Origin: Burkholderia sp. IMCC1007
Lineage (GTDB): Bacteria > Pseudomonadota > Gammaproteobacteria > Burkholderiales > Burkholderiaceae
Assembly: GCF_027257875.1 (NCBI RefSeq)
Contig: NZ_JAPVQY010000001.1
Location: 310,001 to 374,000 of the forward strand
Length of the DNA: 64,000 nucleotides
Direction: 5' to 3'
Shown: in pieces, positions 36,457-45,241 of the stretch
Layout of the letters: every line of letters starts with the position of its first letter
Position numbering within the stretch: position 1 is the stretch's first letter
Made by a program: the position numbers and the translations under genes
Notes under the pieces: model-generated
The model's database searches: none
The model's input: the letters and a program-made list of their open reading frames with translations, nothing else
What the model was told of the DNA's origin: nothing

Positions 36457-37977
36457 ATGAAAATGGAAACGACCTATCACTCGCACCCCCGGCCGCAGTC
36501 GGGTATTCGTAAGGAATGGATCGCTGCGGCGCTGGTGTTCAGTCTGGCCGGCTGCGTGAACTACGCCGGCATCCACAGCGACAAGCAGATCGCGGCGCCG
36601 GAGAAGTACGAGGCGACCCAGAGCCTGCCGGCCGAGGGCGGCAAGTGGCCCGCGATGAACTGGGCCGGCCAGTTCGGCGATCCGCAGTTGCCGGCGCTGA
36701 TCGACGAAGCGTTGCGCGGTAATCCGACGATCGACCAGGCGCGCGCGCGGATCGAAAAGGCATCCGCCTACATCGGCACCGCGAAATCGGCGCTCTATCC
36801 GAATGCGAACGGCAGCTATACGTGGACGCGCCAGCGGTACACCGAAAACGGCATCGTACCGCCGCCGTACGGCGGCTCATGGCAGAGCGAGAACAGCCTG
36901 CTGGCCAGCGTGTCGTGGGATCTCGATCTGTGGGGCAAGAATCGCGAGCGGCTGCACCAGGCGGTGTCGTCGCAGAAGGTGGCGGACGCGGAAGCCGAGG
37001 AAGTACGCATCACGCTCGCCGCGTCGGTCGCGAGCACCTACAACCAGCTCGCGCTGCTCTATGCGTTGCGCGACATCCAGGTTCACGAAGTCTCGAACCG
37101 CGAGACGATCGCGCACATCACGGAAGGGCGCGTCAACGCGGGGCTCGACAGCAACGTCGAGCGGCAGACCGCCTACGGCGAAACCGCGACGAGCCGCTCG
37201 AGCGTCAGCGATCTCGACGGGCAGATCAAGACCGTGCGCTATCAATTGGGCGCGCTGCTCGGCGCAGGCCCCGACCGCGGCCTCGCGATCGCCAACCCGT
37301 CGCTGCACGGCGGCGACGTCGTCGCGCTGCCCGACAACCTGCCGGCCGACCTGCTGTCGCGTCGGCCGGACATCGTCGCGGCCTACTGGAAAGTCGATGC
37401 GGCCGTCCACGACGTGAAGGAAGCGAAGGCCGAGTTCTATCCCGACGTCAATCTGTCGCTGGCGGCGGGGCTCGACGCGTTCGGCTGGGGGCGCTTCCTG
37501 ACGGCGGGCAGCCGGCAGTTTCAGGCCACTCCGGCCATTCACCTGCCGATCTTCGACGCCGGCGCACTGCGCTCGCAACTCAAGGGCCGCTACGCGGACT
37601 TCGACTACGACGTCGCGACCTACAACCAGACGCTGATCGGCGCGCTGTCCGACGTCGCCACGCAAGTCACGCAGATCCGCTCGACCGATCAGCAACTGGT
37701 CGACGCGCGCAAGGCGCTGGATGCGCAAACCACGGCCTATCAACTCGCGGTGGCCCGGTACCGGTCGGGGCTCAGCCCGCAATTGCAGGTGCTGAACGCG
37801 GACGACAACCGGCTGGCCGCCGATACGGCCGTCGTCAATCTCGAGATGGGGCGCCGGGGTCAGCAGATCGCGCTGATCAAGGCGCTCGGCGGTGGCTTCG
37901 ATGCATCGCAGGCGGGTCTGGCCGCGACCGCCGAAACACCGATTCCCGCGCCGTCCCGGCCTGCTGCGACGAACTGA
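36457..37977 (+). CDS. NodT-family outer-membrane efflux lipoprotein
   Basis: This 506-residue protein has a lipobox (LAGC, Cys near residue 26) and two OEP (TolC-like) repeats with long helices (residues about 80-270 and 300-490). It forms the outer-membrane channel of the tripartite pump whose other parts follow. An AGAGGGA site precedes the ATG. Confidence 0.93.
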   Translation: MKMETTYHSHPRPQSGIRKEWIAAALVFSLAGCVNYAGIHSDKQIAAPEKYEATQSLPAEGGKWPAMNWAGQFGDPQLPALIDEALRGNPTIDQARARIEKASAYIGTAKSALYPNANGSYTWTRQRYTENGIVPPPYGGSWQSENSLLASVSWDLDLWGKNRERLHQAVSSQKVADAEAEEVRITLAASVASTYNQLALLYALRDIQVHEVSNRETIAHITEGRVNAGLDSNVERQTAYGETATSRSSVSDLDGQIKTVRYQLGALLGAGPDRGLAIANPSLHGGDVVALPDNLPADLLSRRPDIVAAYWKVDAAVHDVKEAKAEFYPDVNLSLAAGLDAFGWGRFLTAGSRQFQATPAIHLPIFDAGALRSQLKGRYADFDYDVATYNQTLIGALSDVATQVTQIRSTDQQLVDARKALDAQTTAYQLAVARYRSGLSPQLQVLNADDNRLAADTAVVNLEMGRRGQQIALIKALGGGFDASQAGLAATAETPIPAPSRPAATN

Positions 37978-38055
37978 TTGCTTGCTTTAGCGGTACGTGC
38001 ACGTATCCCGCACCAAACGAAAAACCGTGATTTCACCTTTTGCCTGGAGCCATTC

Positions 38056-39216
38056 ATGAACACCCCTGATTCGCAACCGACCGACGAAGCACCGAAGAAC
38101 CCGGGCAAGCGCAAGGCGCTGCTCGCGCTGGTCGCCGCGTCGCTCGGCATCGCCGGCGCTGCATACGGTGCGTATTACTTCCTCGACGCGCGCTATCACG
38201 TCGAAACCGACGACGCGTACGTCAACGGCAACGTCGTGCAGATCACGCCGCAGGTGTCGGGCACGGTCATCGCAGTGAACGCGGACAACACGCAGATCGT
38301 GAAGGCCGGCGAGCCGCTCGTGCAGATCGATCCCGCGGACGCGAAGATCGCATTGCAACAGGCGGAAGCGGATCTGGGCCGGACCGTGCGCAAGGTGCAC
38401 GGCCTGTATGTCGACGACGACAAGTACCGCGCGAACATCGCGGAGCGGCAGTCCGATCTCGCGAAGGCGCAGGACGATCTGCGGCGCCGCCAGTCGACCG
38501 GCATGATTGGGGCGGTGTCAGAAGAGGACATCGCGCATGCAAAGGACGCCGTCCGATCGGCGCAGGCTGCGCTTGACGCCGCGAAGCAGCAGCTCGGCTC
38601 GAATCTCGCACTGACGTCCAACACGACGGTCGATCAGCACCCCGACGTGATGGCGAGCGCTGCGCGCGTACGCGATGCCTATCTGGCCTACTCGCGCACG
38701 ACGCTGCCGGCGCCGGTTACCGGCTACATCGCACAGCGCTCGGTCCAGGTCGGCCAGCGCGTTTCGCCGGGTGCCGCGCTAATGTCGGTCGTGCCGCTGA
38801 ATCAGGTGTGGGTCGATGCGAACTTCAAGGAGTGGCAACTGCGCCAGATCCGCATCGGACAGCCGGTCGAGCTAACGGCCGACGTCTACGGTTCGTCCGC
38901 CGTCTACCGCGGCAAGGTAGTGGGCTTCACGCCGGGCACCGGATCGGCGCTGTCACTGTTGCCGGCGCAGAACGCGACGGGCAACTGGATCAAGGTCGTG
39001 CAGCGGCTGCCTGTGCGGATCGAGATCCCGGCCGACGAACTGGAGAAGCATCCGCTGCGCGTGGGGTTGTCGATGACGGTCGACGTCAACGTGAAGGACC
39101 ACGGCAGTGCCGGCCCGGAGGCCGATCCGCCGTCGACCTACAAGACCGACGTGTTCGCGAAGTACGGCGACAAGGCCGATGCCGCGATCGCCGACATCAT
39201 CGCCGCCAACAAATGA
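38056..39216 (+). CDS. emrA: EmrA/HlyD-family membrane-fusion protein
   Basis: This 386-residue protein has one N-terminal membrane helix (LLALVAASLGIAGAAYGAYYF, residues about 23-43). The EmrA barrel-sandwich pattern follows (DDAYVNGNVVQITPQVSGTV and PAPVTGYIAQRSVQVGQRV), with a central coiled coil near 110-190. It links the inner-membrane transporter to the outer-membrane channel. Confidence 0.92.
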   Translation: MNTPDSQPTDEAPKNPGKRKALLALVAASLGIAGAAYGAYYFLDARYHVETDDAYVNGNVVQITPQVSGTVIAVNADNTQIVKAGEPLVQIDPADAKIALQQAEADLGRTVRKVHGLYVDDDKYRANIAERQSDLAKAQDDLRRRQSTGMIGAVSEEDIAHAKDAVRSAQAALDAAKQQLGSNLALTSNTTVDQHPDVMASAARVRDAYLAYSRTTLPAPVTGYIAQRSVQVGQRVSPGAALMSVVPLNQVWVDANFKEWQLRQIRIGQPVELTADVYGSSAVYRGKVVGFTPGTGSALSLLPAQNATGNWIKVVQRLPVRIEIPADELEKHPLRVGLSMTVDVNVKDHGSAGPEADPPSTYKTDVFAKYGDKADAAIADIIAANK

Positions 39217-39285
39217 CTTCGCGTCGCCCGACGAGCGGACGCGCAGCAAAGTGCGCGCCTGCTTTGCCGGACCGAGTGTAACCGG

Positions 39286-40851
39286 ATGATCACCATGACC
39301 ACCAATCAATCGAATCCTCCTCCGCTGACGGGCATCACACTCGCACTGGGCTCGCTGAGCGTGGGCCTCGCGGGTTTCATGACCGTGCTCGATTCATCGA
39401 TCGCCAACGTCGCGATCCCCACCATCTCGGGCAACCTCGGCGTATCGGTCGACGAGGGCACCTGGGTCATCACCGTTTTCGCTGCGGCGAACTCCATCGC
39501 GATCCCGTTGACCGGCTGGCTGACGCAGCGGCTGGGGCAGGTGCGGCTGTTCGTCGGCTCGATCCTGCTGTTCGTGCTTGCGTCATGGCTGTGCGGCATC
39601 GCGCCGTCGCTGCCGTTCCTGCTGGGGGCCCGGGTGCTGCAGGGCCTCGTGGCCGGGCCGCTGATCCCGATGTCGCAGGCGCTGCTGCTCAGCTCGTGGC
39701 CGAAATCGAAATCCTCGCTCGCGCTCTCGCTGTTCTCGATGATCGTCGTGACCGGGCCGATCGTCGGGCCATCGCTCGGCGGCTGGGTCACCGACAGTTA
39801 CGCATGGTCGTGGATCTTCTACATCAATATCCCTGTCGGGTTGTTCGCCGCCACGATGGTGTGGTTCCTTTACCGGAAGCGCGATACGCCCACCCGCAAA
39901 CTGCCGATCGACTTCGTCGGGCTGACGTTGCTGGTCGTCTGGGTCGCGTCGCTCCAGGTGATGCTCGACAAGGGCAAGGACCTCGACTGGTTCTCGTCGA
40001 ACACGATCGTCGTCCTGACCATCGTCGCCGTCGTGGGCCTGGTGCTGTTCATCATCTGGGAGCTGACTGACAAGAATCCGATCGTCGATCTGACGCTGTT
40101 CAAGCAGCGCAACTTCCTCGGCGGCACGATCTCGATCGCGGTCGCCTACGGGATCTTCTTCGGCACGTTGGTGCTGCTGCCGCAGTGGATGCAGGAATAT
40201 CTAGGCTACCGGGCCGTCGACTCGGGTCTGGCGACAGCGCCGCTCGGCATCTTCGCGGTGATCGGCGCACCGATCATGGGCAAGATCCTGCCGCGCTCGG
40301 ATGCGCGCGTCATCGGCACACTCGCGTTCGTCGGCTTTGCGATCGTCTATTACATGCGCACGTTCTTCTTCACGGACATTAGCGAGGGGTACATCATTCT
40401 GCCGACGCTGCTGCAGGGTATCCCGATGGCGCTGTTCTTCGCGCCGCTGACCGTGATCATCCTGTCGGGCCAGCCGGCCGACAAGGTGCCAGCCGCAGCC
40501 GGCCTGTCGACCTTCGCACGGATGTTCTTCGGCGGTATCGGTACGTCGCTCGCGGGCGTCGTGTGGAACAACCGGACGATCATGCACCACGAGATCCTGA
40601 CTCAGCAAGCGAGCCCGACCAATCCGCTATTCAACGCGCAGATGGGCAGCTATCACTCAATGCTCGGCCTCAGCCAAGGATCGTCATATGCATTGTTCGA
40701 CCGCGTCGTGCAATCACAATCGGCGATGCTCGGGCTCAACGATGTCTTCTACGGCGCCGCGGTCGTGATGATTGTCATCATCCCGCTCATCTGGATCACG
40801 AAGCCGGGTAAGGCAGGCGGTGCAAGCGACGCGGCGGCGGCCGCGCATTGA
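39286..40851 (+). CDS. emrB: EmrB/QacA-type MFS drug efflux transporter (DHA2)
   Basis: This 521-residue protein has about 14 membrane helices and the DHA2 motif C stretch GPIVGPSLGGWVTDSYAW near 160. The early LDSSIANVAIPTISG stretch is characteristic. It is the inner-membrane pump of the MarR-NodT-EmrA-EmrB set, probably exporting hydrophobic or aromatic toxicants. The start may be 39286 or 39295. Confidence 0.93.
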   Translation: MITMTTNQSNPPPLTGITLALGSLSVGLAGFMTVLDSSIANVAIPTISGNLGVSVDEGTWVITVFAAANSIAIPLTGWLTQRLGQVRLFVGSILLFVLASWLCGIAPSLPFLLGARVLQGLVAGPLIPMSQALLLSSWPKSKSSLALSLFSMIVVTGPIVGPSLGGWVTDSYAWSWIFYINIPVGLFAATMVWFLYRKRDTPTRKLPIDFVGLTLLVVWVASLQVMLDKGKDLDWFSSNTIVVLTIVAVVGLVLFIIWELTDKNPIVDLTLFKQRNFLGGTISIAVAYGIFFGTLVLLPQWMQEYLGYRAVDSGLATAPLGIFAVIGAPIMGKILPRSDARVIGTLAFVGFAIVYYMRTFFFTDISEGYIILPTLLQGIPMALFFAPLTVIILSGQPADKVPAAAGLSTFARMFFGGIGTSLAGVVWNNRTIMHHEILTQQASPTNPLFNAQMGSYHSMLGLSQGSSYALFDRVVQSQSAMLGLNDVFYGAAVVMIVIIPLIWITKPGKAGGASDAAAAAH

Positions 40852-41184
40852 ACGAAGGGCAGCCGGCGTTCCGCGACAGCGTTCGTGCATCGCAACGCCG
40901 CAATACTGCCGCTTCACTGGAAGGTCGCACCCGTCCTGAGCTGACCCTGGGAAGTCGGATGGTCGGAATTGACGGCTGTACCGATGAGGGCTGAGTTCTG
41001 TTGCAAGGGACTCAGCCCGAATCATGGCTTCGCAGCCGCGTCAGAGTAAACCGCTGGGCGTCATAAGATCTATTCCTCAGGAGTAGAGACATGCGTTCTA
41101 GCTGCGAATCCAGGCAGTCGAAATCACCTGGAACGAATCCGGCGCCCTGTGTCAGCACTCAGAACCGCGATATCGCTTGGCCAG
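40852..41184. other. Intergenic region between convergent genes, nothing recognised
   Basis: No gene, repeat or clear hairpin was found in these 333 bases between the EmrB gene and the convergent flavoprotein gene. Confidence 0.35.
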
Positions 41185-42960
41185 TTACCGAATCCTGGCA
41201 GCCACTTCCGACACGCCGGCCGTCTCCGGCTGCGCTGCCAAAAACTGGTGAATCTGCGCGACTACGGCGGCCCCTTCGCCCACCGCCGCTGCGACGCGCT
41301 TCGTTGAACCCGAGCGGACATCGCCGATCGCGAATACTCCTGCGACGCTCGTCTGCAGCGGCAGCAGCAGCGGGCGCGTGCCGTCTTCCGCCAGGTCAGC
41401 GCCCGTCAGCACAAAGCCCTTCGCGTCCAACGACACGCCGCACGTGTGTAACCAGCCCGTATTGGGTTCTGCGCCGATGAAGAGGAACAGATGGCGGGTC
41501 GCGAGGCTTTCTGGAGCACTGTCGCCCCGGCGATAGTGGACCAGTTCGAGCCGCTCCTCACCTTCGAGCGTCGTGATCTCGCTATTCGTATGAATCGTGA
41601 CGTTCGGGAGCGCCGCAATACGATCGATCAGATAGCGTGACATGCTGTGCTCGAGGTCCGGTCCACGGACGATCACGTGGACATGAGCGGCGTGCGAAGC
41701 AAGGAAGACCACCGCCTGCCCTGCGGAGTTGCCACCGCCGACCAGCAGCACGGGTTCATTGCGGCATAGTCGGGCTTCGATCGGCGTCGCCCAGTAGTAG
41801 ATGCCGCGACCTTCGAAGCGCCCAAGCCTGTCGACTGCCGGACGCCGGTACTCCGCACCGCTCGCGATGATGACGGTGCGCGCTGCGACGCGGCGCGAGC
41901 TGGCCAGTTCCACTTCGAGCGGATACTCTTCGCAATGCAAGGCCTTCACCTCTGTCGGGATCGCAATGTGAGCACCGAATTTCTGCGCTTGAATGAATGC
42001 TCTCCCGGCTAGCGCTTGCCCCGAAATTCCAGTCGGAAAACCGAGGAAATTTTCGATGCGCGCACTCAAGCCCGCTTGGCCACCGGGCGCACGGCAGTCA
42101 AAAACGGCCACCGACAAGCCCTCGGACGCCGCATACACGGCCGCCGCGAGACCCGCTGGACCGGCGCCGACGATCGCAACGTCATAAATGTGTGCGGGAT
42201 CGAATTCCGGCAAGAGTCCTAAACAAGAGGCGAGCTGCCCCTCGTCCGGATTGCGCAGCACGGTACCATCTGGACAGATAGCGAGCGGCATATCGTCACT
42301 CTGTGGGGTCAAGCGCTCCAGCAATGCGATGGCATCGGCATCGACCATGTCCAGCGTCATATGCGGGAATCCGTTGCGCCGCAGAAAGTGTTGCAGCGCG
42401 AGCAGACGAGGGTTGTCTGACGAGCCCACGAGCACCGCCCCCTGGCCGCGCTCGATCGCCGCGACGCGCCGCAAGATCAGCGCGCGCATGATCTTTTCGC
42501 CGAGTTCGGCCTCCGCAATCATCAGGGCGCGCAGTTTCTCTGGCGGGATCACCAGTACTTCGACGTTTTCGATGACTTCCGCATCGACGAGGGCGGGCTT
42601 GCCTGACAGCATGCCGATGTCAGAGGTGAACTCGCCCCGTTGCACTTGCGTACGAAGCAAGCGTCGACGCCCCAGCCCATCGCGTCCGGCATAGCGAATC
42701 GTGCCCGACAGCAAAACGAACATGCCAGGACTGAAGCCGCCCGCTCGATAAAGCATGTCGCCCGACGCATAACAGCAGAGTGCACCGAAACGATGCATCC
42801 GATCGATCTCGGCATCGGTCAGCGCCGGAAAGATTTGATGAAAACGTAGGTTGCTATACGGGGACTGCTCGTCTCCCGCGGCAGGTCGACCGGCGCCATT
42901 CGTACCGATTTCGCCTTTGTTCGCGGGGGCATCGCTTTCCGAAGAACCGTCGCTGACCAT
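41185..42960 (-). CDS. Cyclic-nucleotide-binding-domain/thioredoxin-reductase-like flavoprotein
   Basis: This 591-residue protein has three parts. Residues about 45-165 resemble a cNMP-binding cupin (FVLLSGTIRYAGRDG). About 175-255 resemble a thioredoxin/glutaredoxin fold without a redox CxxC. From about 270 there is a TrxR-type FAD/NAD core with VAIVGAGPAGLAAAVYAASEG, a second GGGNSAGQAVVFLA site and a late FAIGDVRSGSTKRVAAAVGEG. At the usual TrxR CxxC place it reads YYWATPIEA, so disulfide reductase activity is unlikely. GGGAGG precedes the start at 42960. Confidence 0.87.
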   Translation of the reverse strand: MVSDGSSESDAPANKGEIGTNGAGRPAAGDEQSPYSNLRFHQIFPALTDAEIDRMHRFGALCCYASGDMLYRAGGFSPGMFVLLSGTIRYAGRDGLGRRRLLRTQVQRGEFTSDIGMLSGKPALVDAEVIENVEVLVIPPEKLRALMIAEAELGEKIMRALILRRVAAIERGQGAVLVGSSDNPRLLALQHFLRRNGFPHMTLDMVDADAIALLERLTPQSDDMPLAICPDGTVLRNPDEGQLASCLGLLPEFDPAHIYDVAIVGAGPAGLAAAVYAASEGLSVAVFDCRAPGGQAGLSARIENFLGFPTGISGQALAGRAFIQAQKFGAHIAIPTEVKALHCEEYPLEVELASSRRVAARTVIIASGAEYRRPAVDRLGRFEGRGIYYWATPIEARLCRNEPVLLVGGGNSAGQAVVFLASHAAHVHVIVRGPDLEHSMSRYLIDRIAALPNVTIHTNSEITTLEGEERLELVHYRRGDSAPESLATRHLFLFIGAEPNTGWLHTCGVSLDAKGFVLTGADLAEDGTRPLLLPLQTSVAGVFAIGDVRSGSTKRVAAAVGEGAAVVAQIHQFLAAQPETAGVSEVAARIR

Positions 42961-43104
42961 TACGAGCCTCCCAACCGCGGCCGCGAATCCGATCGATGAC
43001 CTCAACGTGAGGCGGCGCCGCGGCGTTCGACGCCCCCAAGCAGCTTAGTACGTTACGACAAAGAATAGTGCGGCATTTGCTTTACGCGATGAAAGACGAA
43101 TCGC

Positions 43105-43227
43105 ATGAAATCCCGCCGAGTCGATCGATTTCGCCGCGGCGCCATCCTGGCGAAACACAATGGCTTCGACGGCGTCGAACCGCATGCGGCCAAGGGCTAT
43201 ATCTTCGACCTTTACGGAACTATCTAA
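43105..43227 (+). pseudogene. Old yellow enzyme (NADH:flavin oxidoreductase) fragment
   Basis: A 40-codon frame reads FRRGAILAKHNGFDGVEPHA followed by KGYIFDLYGTI. This matches the OYE barrel segment normally reading AGFDGVEIHGANGYLLDQF. The rest of the enzyme is absent. It lies between the flavoprotein and the transposase remnant. Confidence 0.65.
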
Positions 43228-43736
43228 CCTTCGTACGGGCCCCATGGCGGGCCGAATGGAACCTTCGCCCGTCTACTGTTCCGGTGTCTTCGTGTCCGGC
43301 AACTTTCGGTCGGGGCAAAGCGGGCTACCCCATATCGAGGATCAGTTTGCGGCACAGCCGAAATATGGTGATGGGGCAGGGGGGCCTCGAGCAGCAACAC
43401 CGCGTTACTACCCCCGGGTGATCGGGTCGGCCGCGATTGCGCACGTGGACTGTTTCTTGCCGGCGCACGCCGTTCCGGCCGCCATGTGCCAAGCGAGGGA
43501 GTTCTCGCCGTTTTTGAGCGGCCTGCCATTAGTCTTACAGAATTGAGTCGGACGCTCGCGAACGGCGGTCGCTATTGAAAAATGAGTCCGTCGAACTTGT
43601 TCTGACACAAGTACGGCGATGGCTCGTAGGTCAGATCCATTGTGAGAACTGCGCTGCGACCTTGATCCAATTGCCGGTCGCGCAGTGAGTTATTGACCGG
43701 TCTCGGTCGTCGCAGTGCGTTCGCTGCCGTATCCGC
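43228..43736. other. Decayed region without recognisable gene
   Basis: Several short frames occur on both strands, but none shows a family pattern. The region joins two remnants (old yellow enzyme and transposase) and is probably debris. Confidence 0.4.
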
Positions 43737-44152
43737 TGCTCGAACCGGTTGGTAGACCTTGGGCGGACGCCGTTTGCGTGGAATCCCGAGGCCGGAAGCC
43801 CTCATCAGCGTACGAACCGTTTCGACAGCCAGGTCAATGCCGTGCATTCGCGCAGCTTCTCGCAGGCCAGCGTCGGCCCGAAATCGGCGTAGCGCTCACG
43901 AATGATCGACAGCGCGCGGTCCACAATGATCGCGTCCAGCCGGTTGTTGCTGGGCTTCGCATACCGTCCCGACACGAGACCTTGAGGGCCGCGTTCCCGC
44001 AATCTGGCGACCAGCCGGCGAACCTGCCGCGTCGTCAACTCCAGCCGTTCCGCCGCACGCCACGGCTTGAGCCTGCCGTCCGCCACGTCCTGAATGACCT
44101 TGAACCTGTCCAGCTCGCGCATCGTCATCGTGATCCGCTCCGTTGCAGCCAT
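43737..44152 (-). pseudogene. ISNCY/IS1202-like transposase N-terminal remnant with frameshift
   Basis: The start reads MTMRELDRFKVIQDVADGRL and AERLELTTRQVRRLVARLRE, the helix-turn-helix of IS1202/ISNCY-type transposases. Near 43810-43850 the homology moves to another frame (HGIDLAVETVRTLMRASGLG), a frameshift. It ends at about 43737 before the DDE domain. Confidence 0.8.
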
Positions 44153-44202
44153 CCCAGCCTCCGGCGCCGGACAACCGGCAGCCGGTCAGCTTACGCGGCC
44201 CG

Positions 44203-44250
44203 AAAGCGGACATTTCTATCTAGCCAAAAGCGGACATTTCTATCTAGCCA
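44203..44250. repeat. Two tandem 24-bp repeats, probable IS terminus
   Basis: Positions 44203-44226 and 44227-44250 are identical and contain AAAGCGGACATTTCTATCT. They lie just upstream of the transposase remnant start, where the terminal transposase-binding repeats of IS1202/ISNCY-type elements usually are. The matching right end is not seen. Confidence 0.7.
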
Positions 44251-44261
44251 CTACAAGCAAG

Positions 44262-44289
44262 TCGGTTGATAATTCACGACAAGTTAAAT
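44262..44289. other. attL: dif-like XerCD site at the left prophage end
   Basis: The site has an 11-bp left arm ending in GATAA, the 6-bp centre TTCACG and an 11-bp right arm ACAAGTTAAAT (8 of 11 matching the general proteobacterial XerD half-site TTATGTTAAAT). It shares GATAATTCACG (44268-44278) with attR. After XerCD integration the left arm should be host-derived and the right arm phage-derived, or the reverse. Confidence 0.7.
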
Positions 44290-44307
44290 CGCTAACTAAA
44301 GCTCGTG

Positions 44308-44637
44308 CTACACCCGGCAGATGGTTGTCTGGCGGGCGTTAGCGGGCAACACGAGCGACCGAAAATTTCTGGAAAATTTTTCCCAGCGGCGCTCCCATTG
44401 GTCGCGCTGATCCTCACTCTTCGCACGCTCCGCGCGTGACGAAACGATCACTTCAAGCGGATTCACTTCCAGAATTTCGGCGACGTGAAACGCCACGTCA
44501 TCATCAAAAGTCGCGCGGCCGTTCCGGTATGCGCTCACAGCCGATCGCGTTACACCCAGCACCTTTGCCGCAGCGTAGTCGGACGGCAGGTCTAGACGCG
44601 CCTTCAGCGCGTCCAGCCACTCAGCAGTAGTTTTCAT
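44308..44637 (-). CDS. Phage repressor-like HTH protein (DUF3693-like)
   Basis: This 109-residue protein has a Cro/cI-type helix-turn-helix: DYAAAKVLGVTRSAVSAYRN (residues about 20-39) followed by DDDVAFHVAEILEVNPLEV. This is the DUF3693 pattern of small phage regulators. It is divergent from the replication operon and is the likely lysogeny repressor acting on the operator region 44689-44752. In the integrated state it has no terminator of its own before attL; see the terminator at 58081. Confidence 0.82.
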   Translation of the reverse strand: MKTTAEWLDALKARLDLPSDYAAAKVLGVTRSAVSAYRNGRATFDDDVAFHVAEILEVNPLEVIVSSRAERAKSEDQRDQWERRWEKFSRNFRSLVLPANARQTTICRV

Positions 44638-44688
44638 GACAGACCCCTTACAAATTTACTGACCCGGCGTCAAGCGTAGTTCAACGGT

Positions 44689-44761
44689 CATACCCACGCA
44701 ACGTGTTAGGTCATTACACGTGCAACAGCGTTTGACACGTGAAATGGGTATGAACTATTCT
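44689..44761 (+). promoter_or_regulatory. Early rightward promoter with operator repeats
   Basis: TTGACA at 44732-44737 and TATTCT at 44756-44761 are 18 bp apart and read toward the replication genes. An outer inverted repeat (CATACCCA 44689-44696, TGGGTATG 44745-44752) and three ACACGT/ACGTGT half-sites (44701, 44716, 44735) overlap it. This is a plausible repressor operator. Confidence 0.6.
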
Positions 44762-44863
44762 CCTGACCAAGCCCGGGGCTGGCGTCCTGACCCCGCCGGC
44801 GCGCCCTGACGGGGGCGCATCCCGGGCGATTCCCAATCGGGACGGGTCAGGCAGGGGCAGATC

Positions 44864-45034
44864 ATGCGTAAAGAGCCGTTACAAATTCACCAGGCCGCCT
44901 TGGGCGGCTACACGATCGACGGGCCGTACACACCTCAGGCGAGAGCGGGCGAGCGGGGCGGGCTAGTAGCGAAGCCGCCCCGCTTTTTTGCGTTCCGCTG
45001 CCTCGTCGCGCGGCTCTTCCGGTCGGGGGTGTGA
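44864..45034 (+). CDS. Phage leader peptide/small protein (56 aa), unknown
   Basis: ATG 44864 follows GGCAGGGGCAG. It reads MRKEPLQIHQAALGGYTIDG at the start and ends basic. Its second half is encoded by the GC-rich hairpin of the terminator at 44953-44989, so it may be a leader whose translation influences read-through rather than a working protein. No family was recognised. Confidence 0.5.
   Translation: MRKEPLQIHQAALGGYTIDGPYTPQARAGERGGLVAKPPRFFAFRCLVARLFRSGV
44953..44989 (+). terminator. Intrinsic terminator/attenuator early in the rightward phage transcript
   Basis: The stem GCGGGGCGG (44953-44961) pairs with CCGCCCCGC (44975-44983) and is followed by six T. It lies between the early promoter and all replication genes, so transcription must be able to pass it. 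Attenuation or a short immunity-type RNA is possible. Confidence 0.7.
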
Positions 45035-45035
45035 C

Positions 45036-45158
45036 GTGCTTTTCGCCTTCGGAATCGGCTTTGCCCTGGGCGCGACGGCCGCCGTCGCGGTCGTCGGCGG
45101 TGTGATCGCGCTCGCGATGCGCCATATGGATGACGGGGAGGGCGGACCATGCGCCTGA
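45036..45158 (+). CDS. Phage single-pass membrane peptide (40 aa)
   Basis: A GTG start follows a GGGGGT stretch. Residues 2-28 are one hydrophobic helix (LFAFGIGFALGATAAVAVVG) and the tail is acidic. It overlaps the next gene. Its role is unknown; many membrane-containing phages encode such peptides. Confidence 0.6.
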   Translation: MLFAFGIGFALGATAAVAVVGGVIALAMRHMDDGEGGPCA

Positions 45159-45241
45159 TCCGCTGCACGCACTGCGGCTCGATGCGCCGCCCTGGCGCTG
45201 CCTGCACGCGGTGCCTTCGCCTTTTCGTGTGGGGTGTCTGA
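45149..45241 (+). CDS. Phage zinc-ribbon micropeptide (30 aa)
   Basis: The frame MRLIRCTHCGSMRRPGAACT then RCLRLF has two CxxC pairs (C6, C9, C19, C22), enough to hold one zinc. It overlaps the genes on both sides (stop shared as ATGA with the next start), a sign of real coding. Binding to nucleic acid or protein is inferred. Confidence 0.6.
   Translation: MRLIRCTHCGSMRRPGAACTRCLRLFVWGV

Noticed and set aside
43737..44250. Complete insertion sequence
   Set aside because: Only one terminal repeat pair and the N-terminal third of a frameshifted transposase remain; no right end or target duplication was found.
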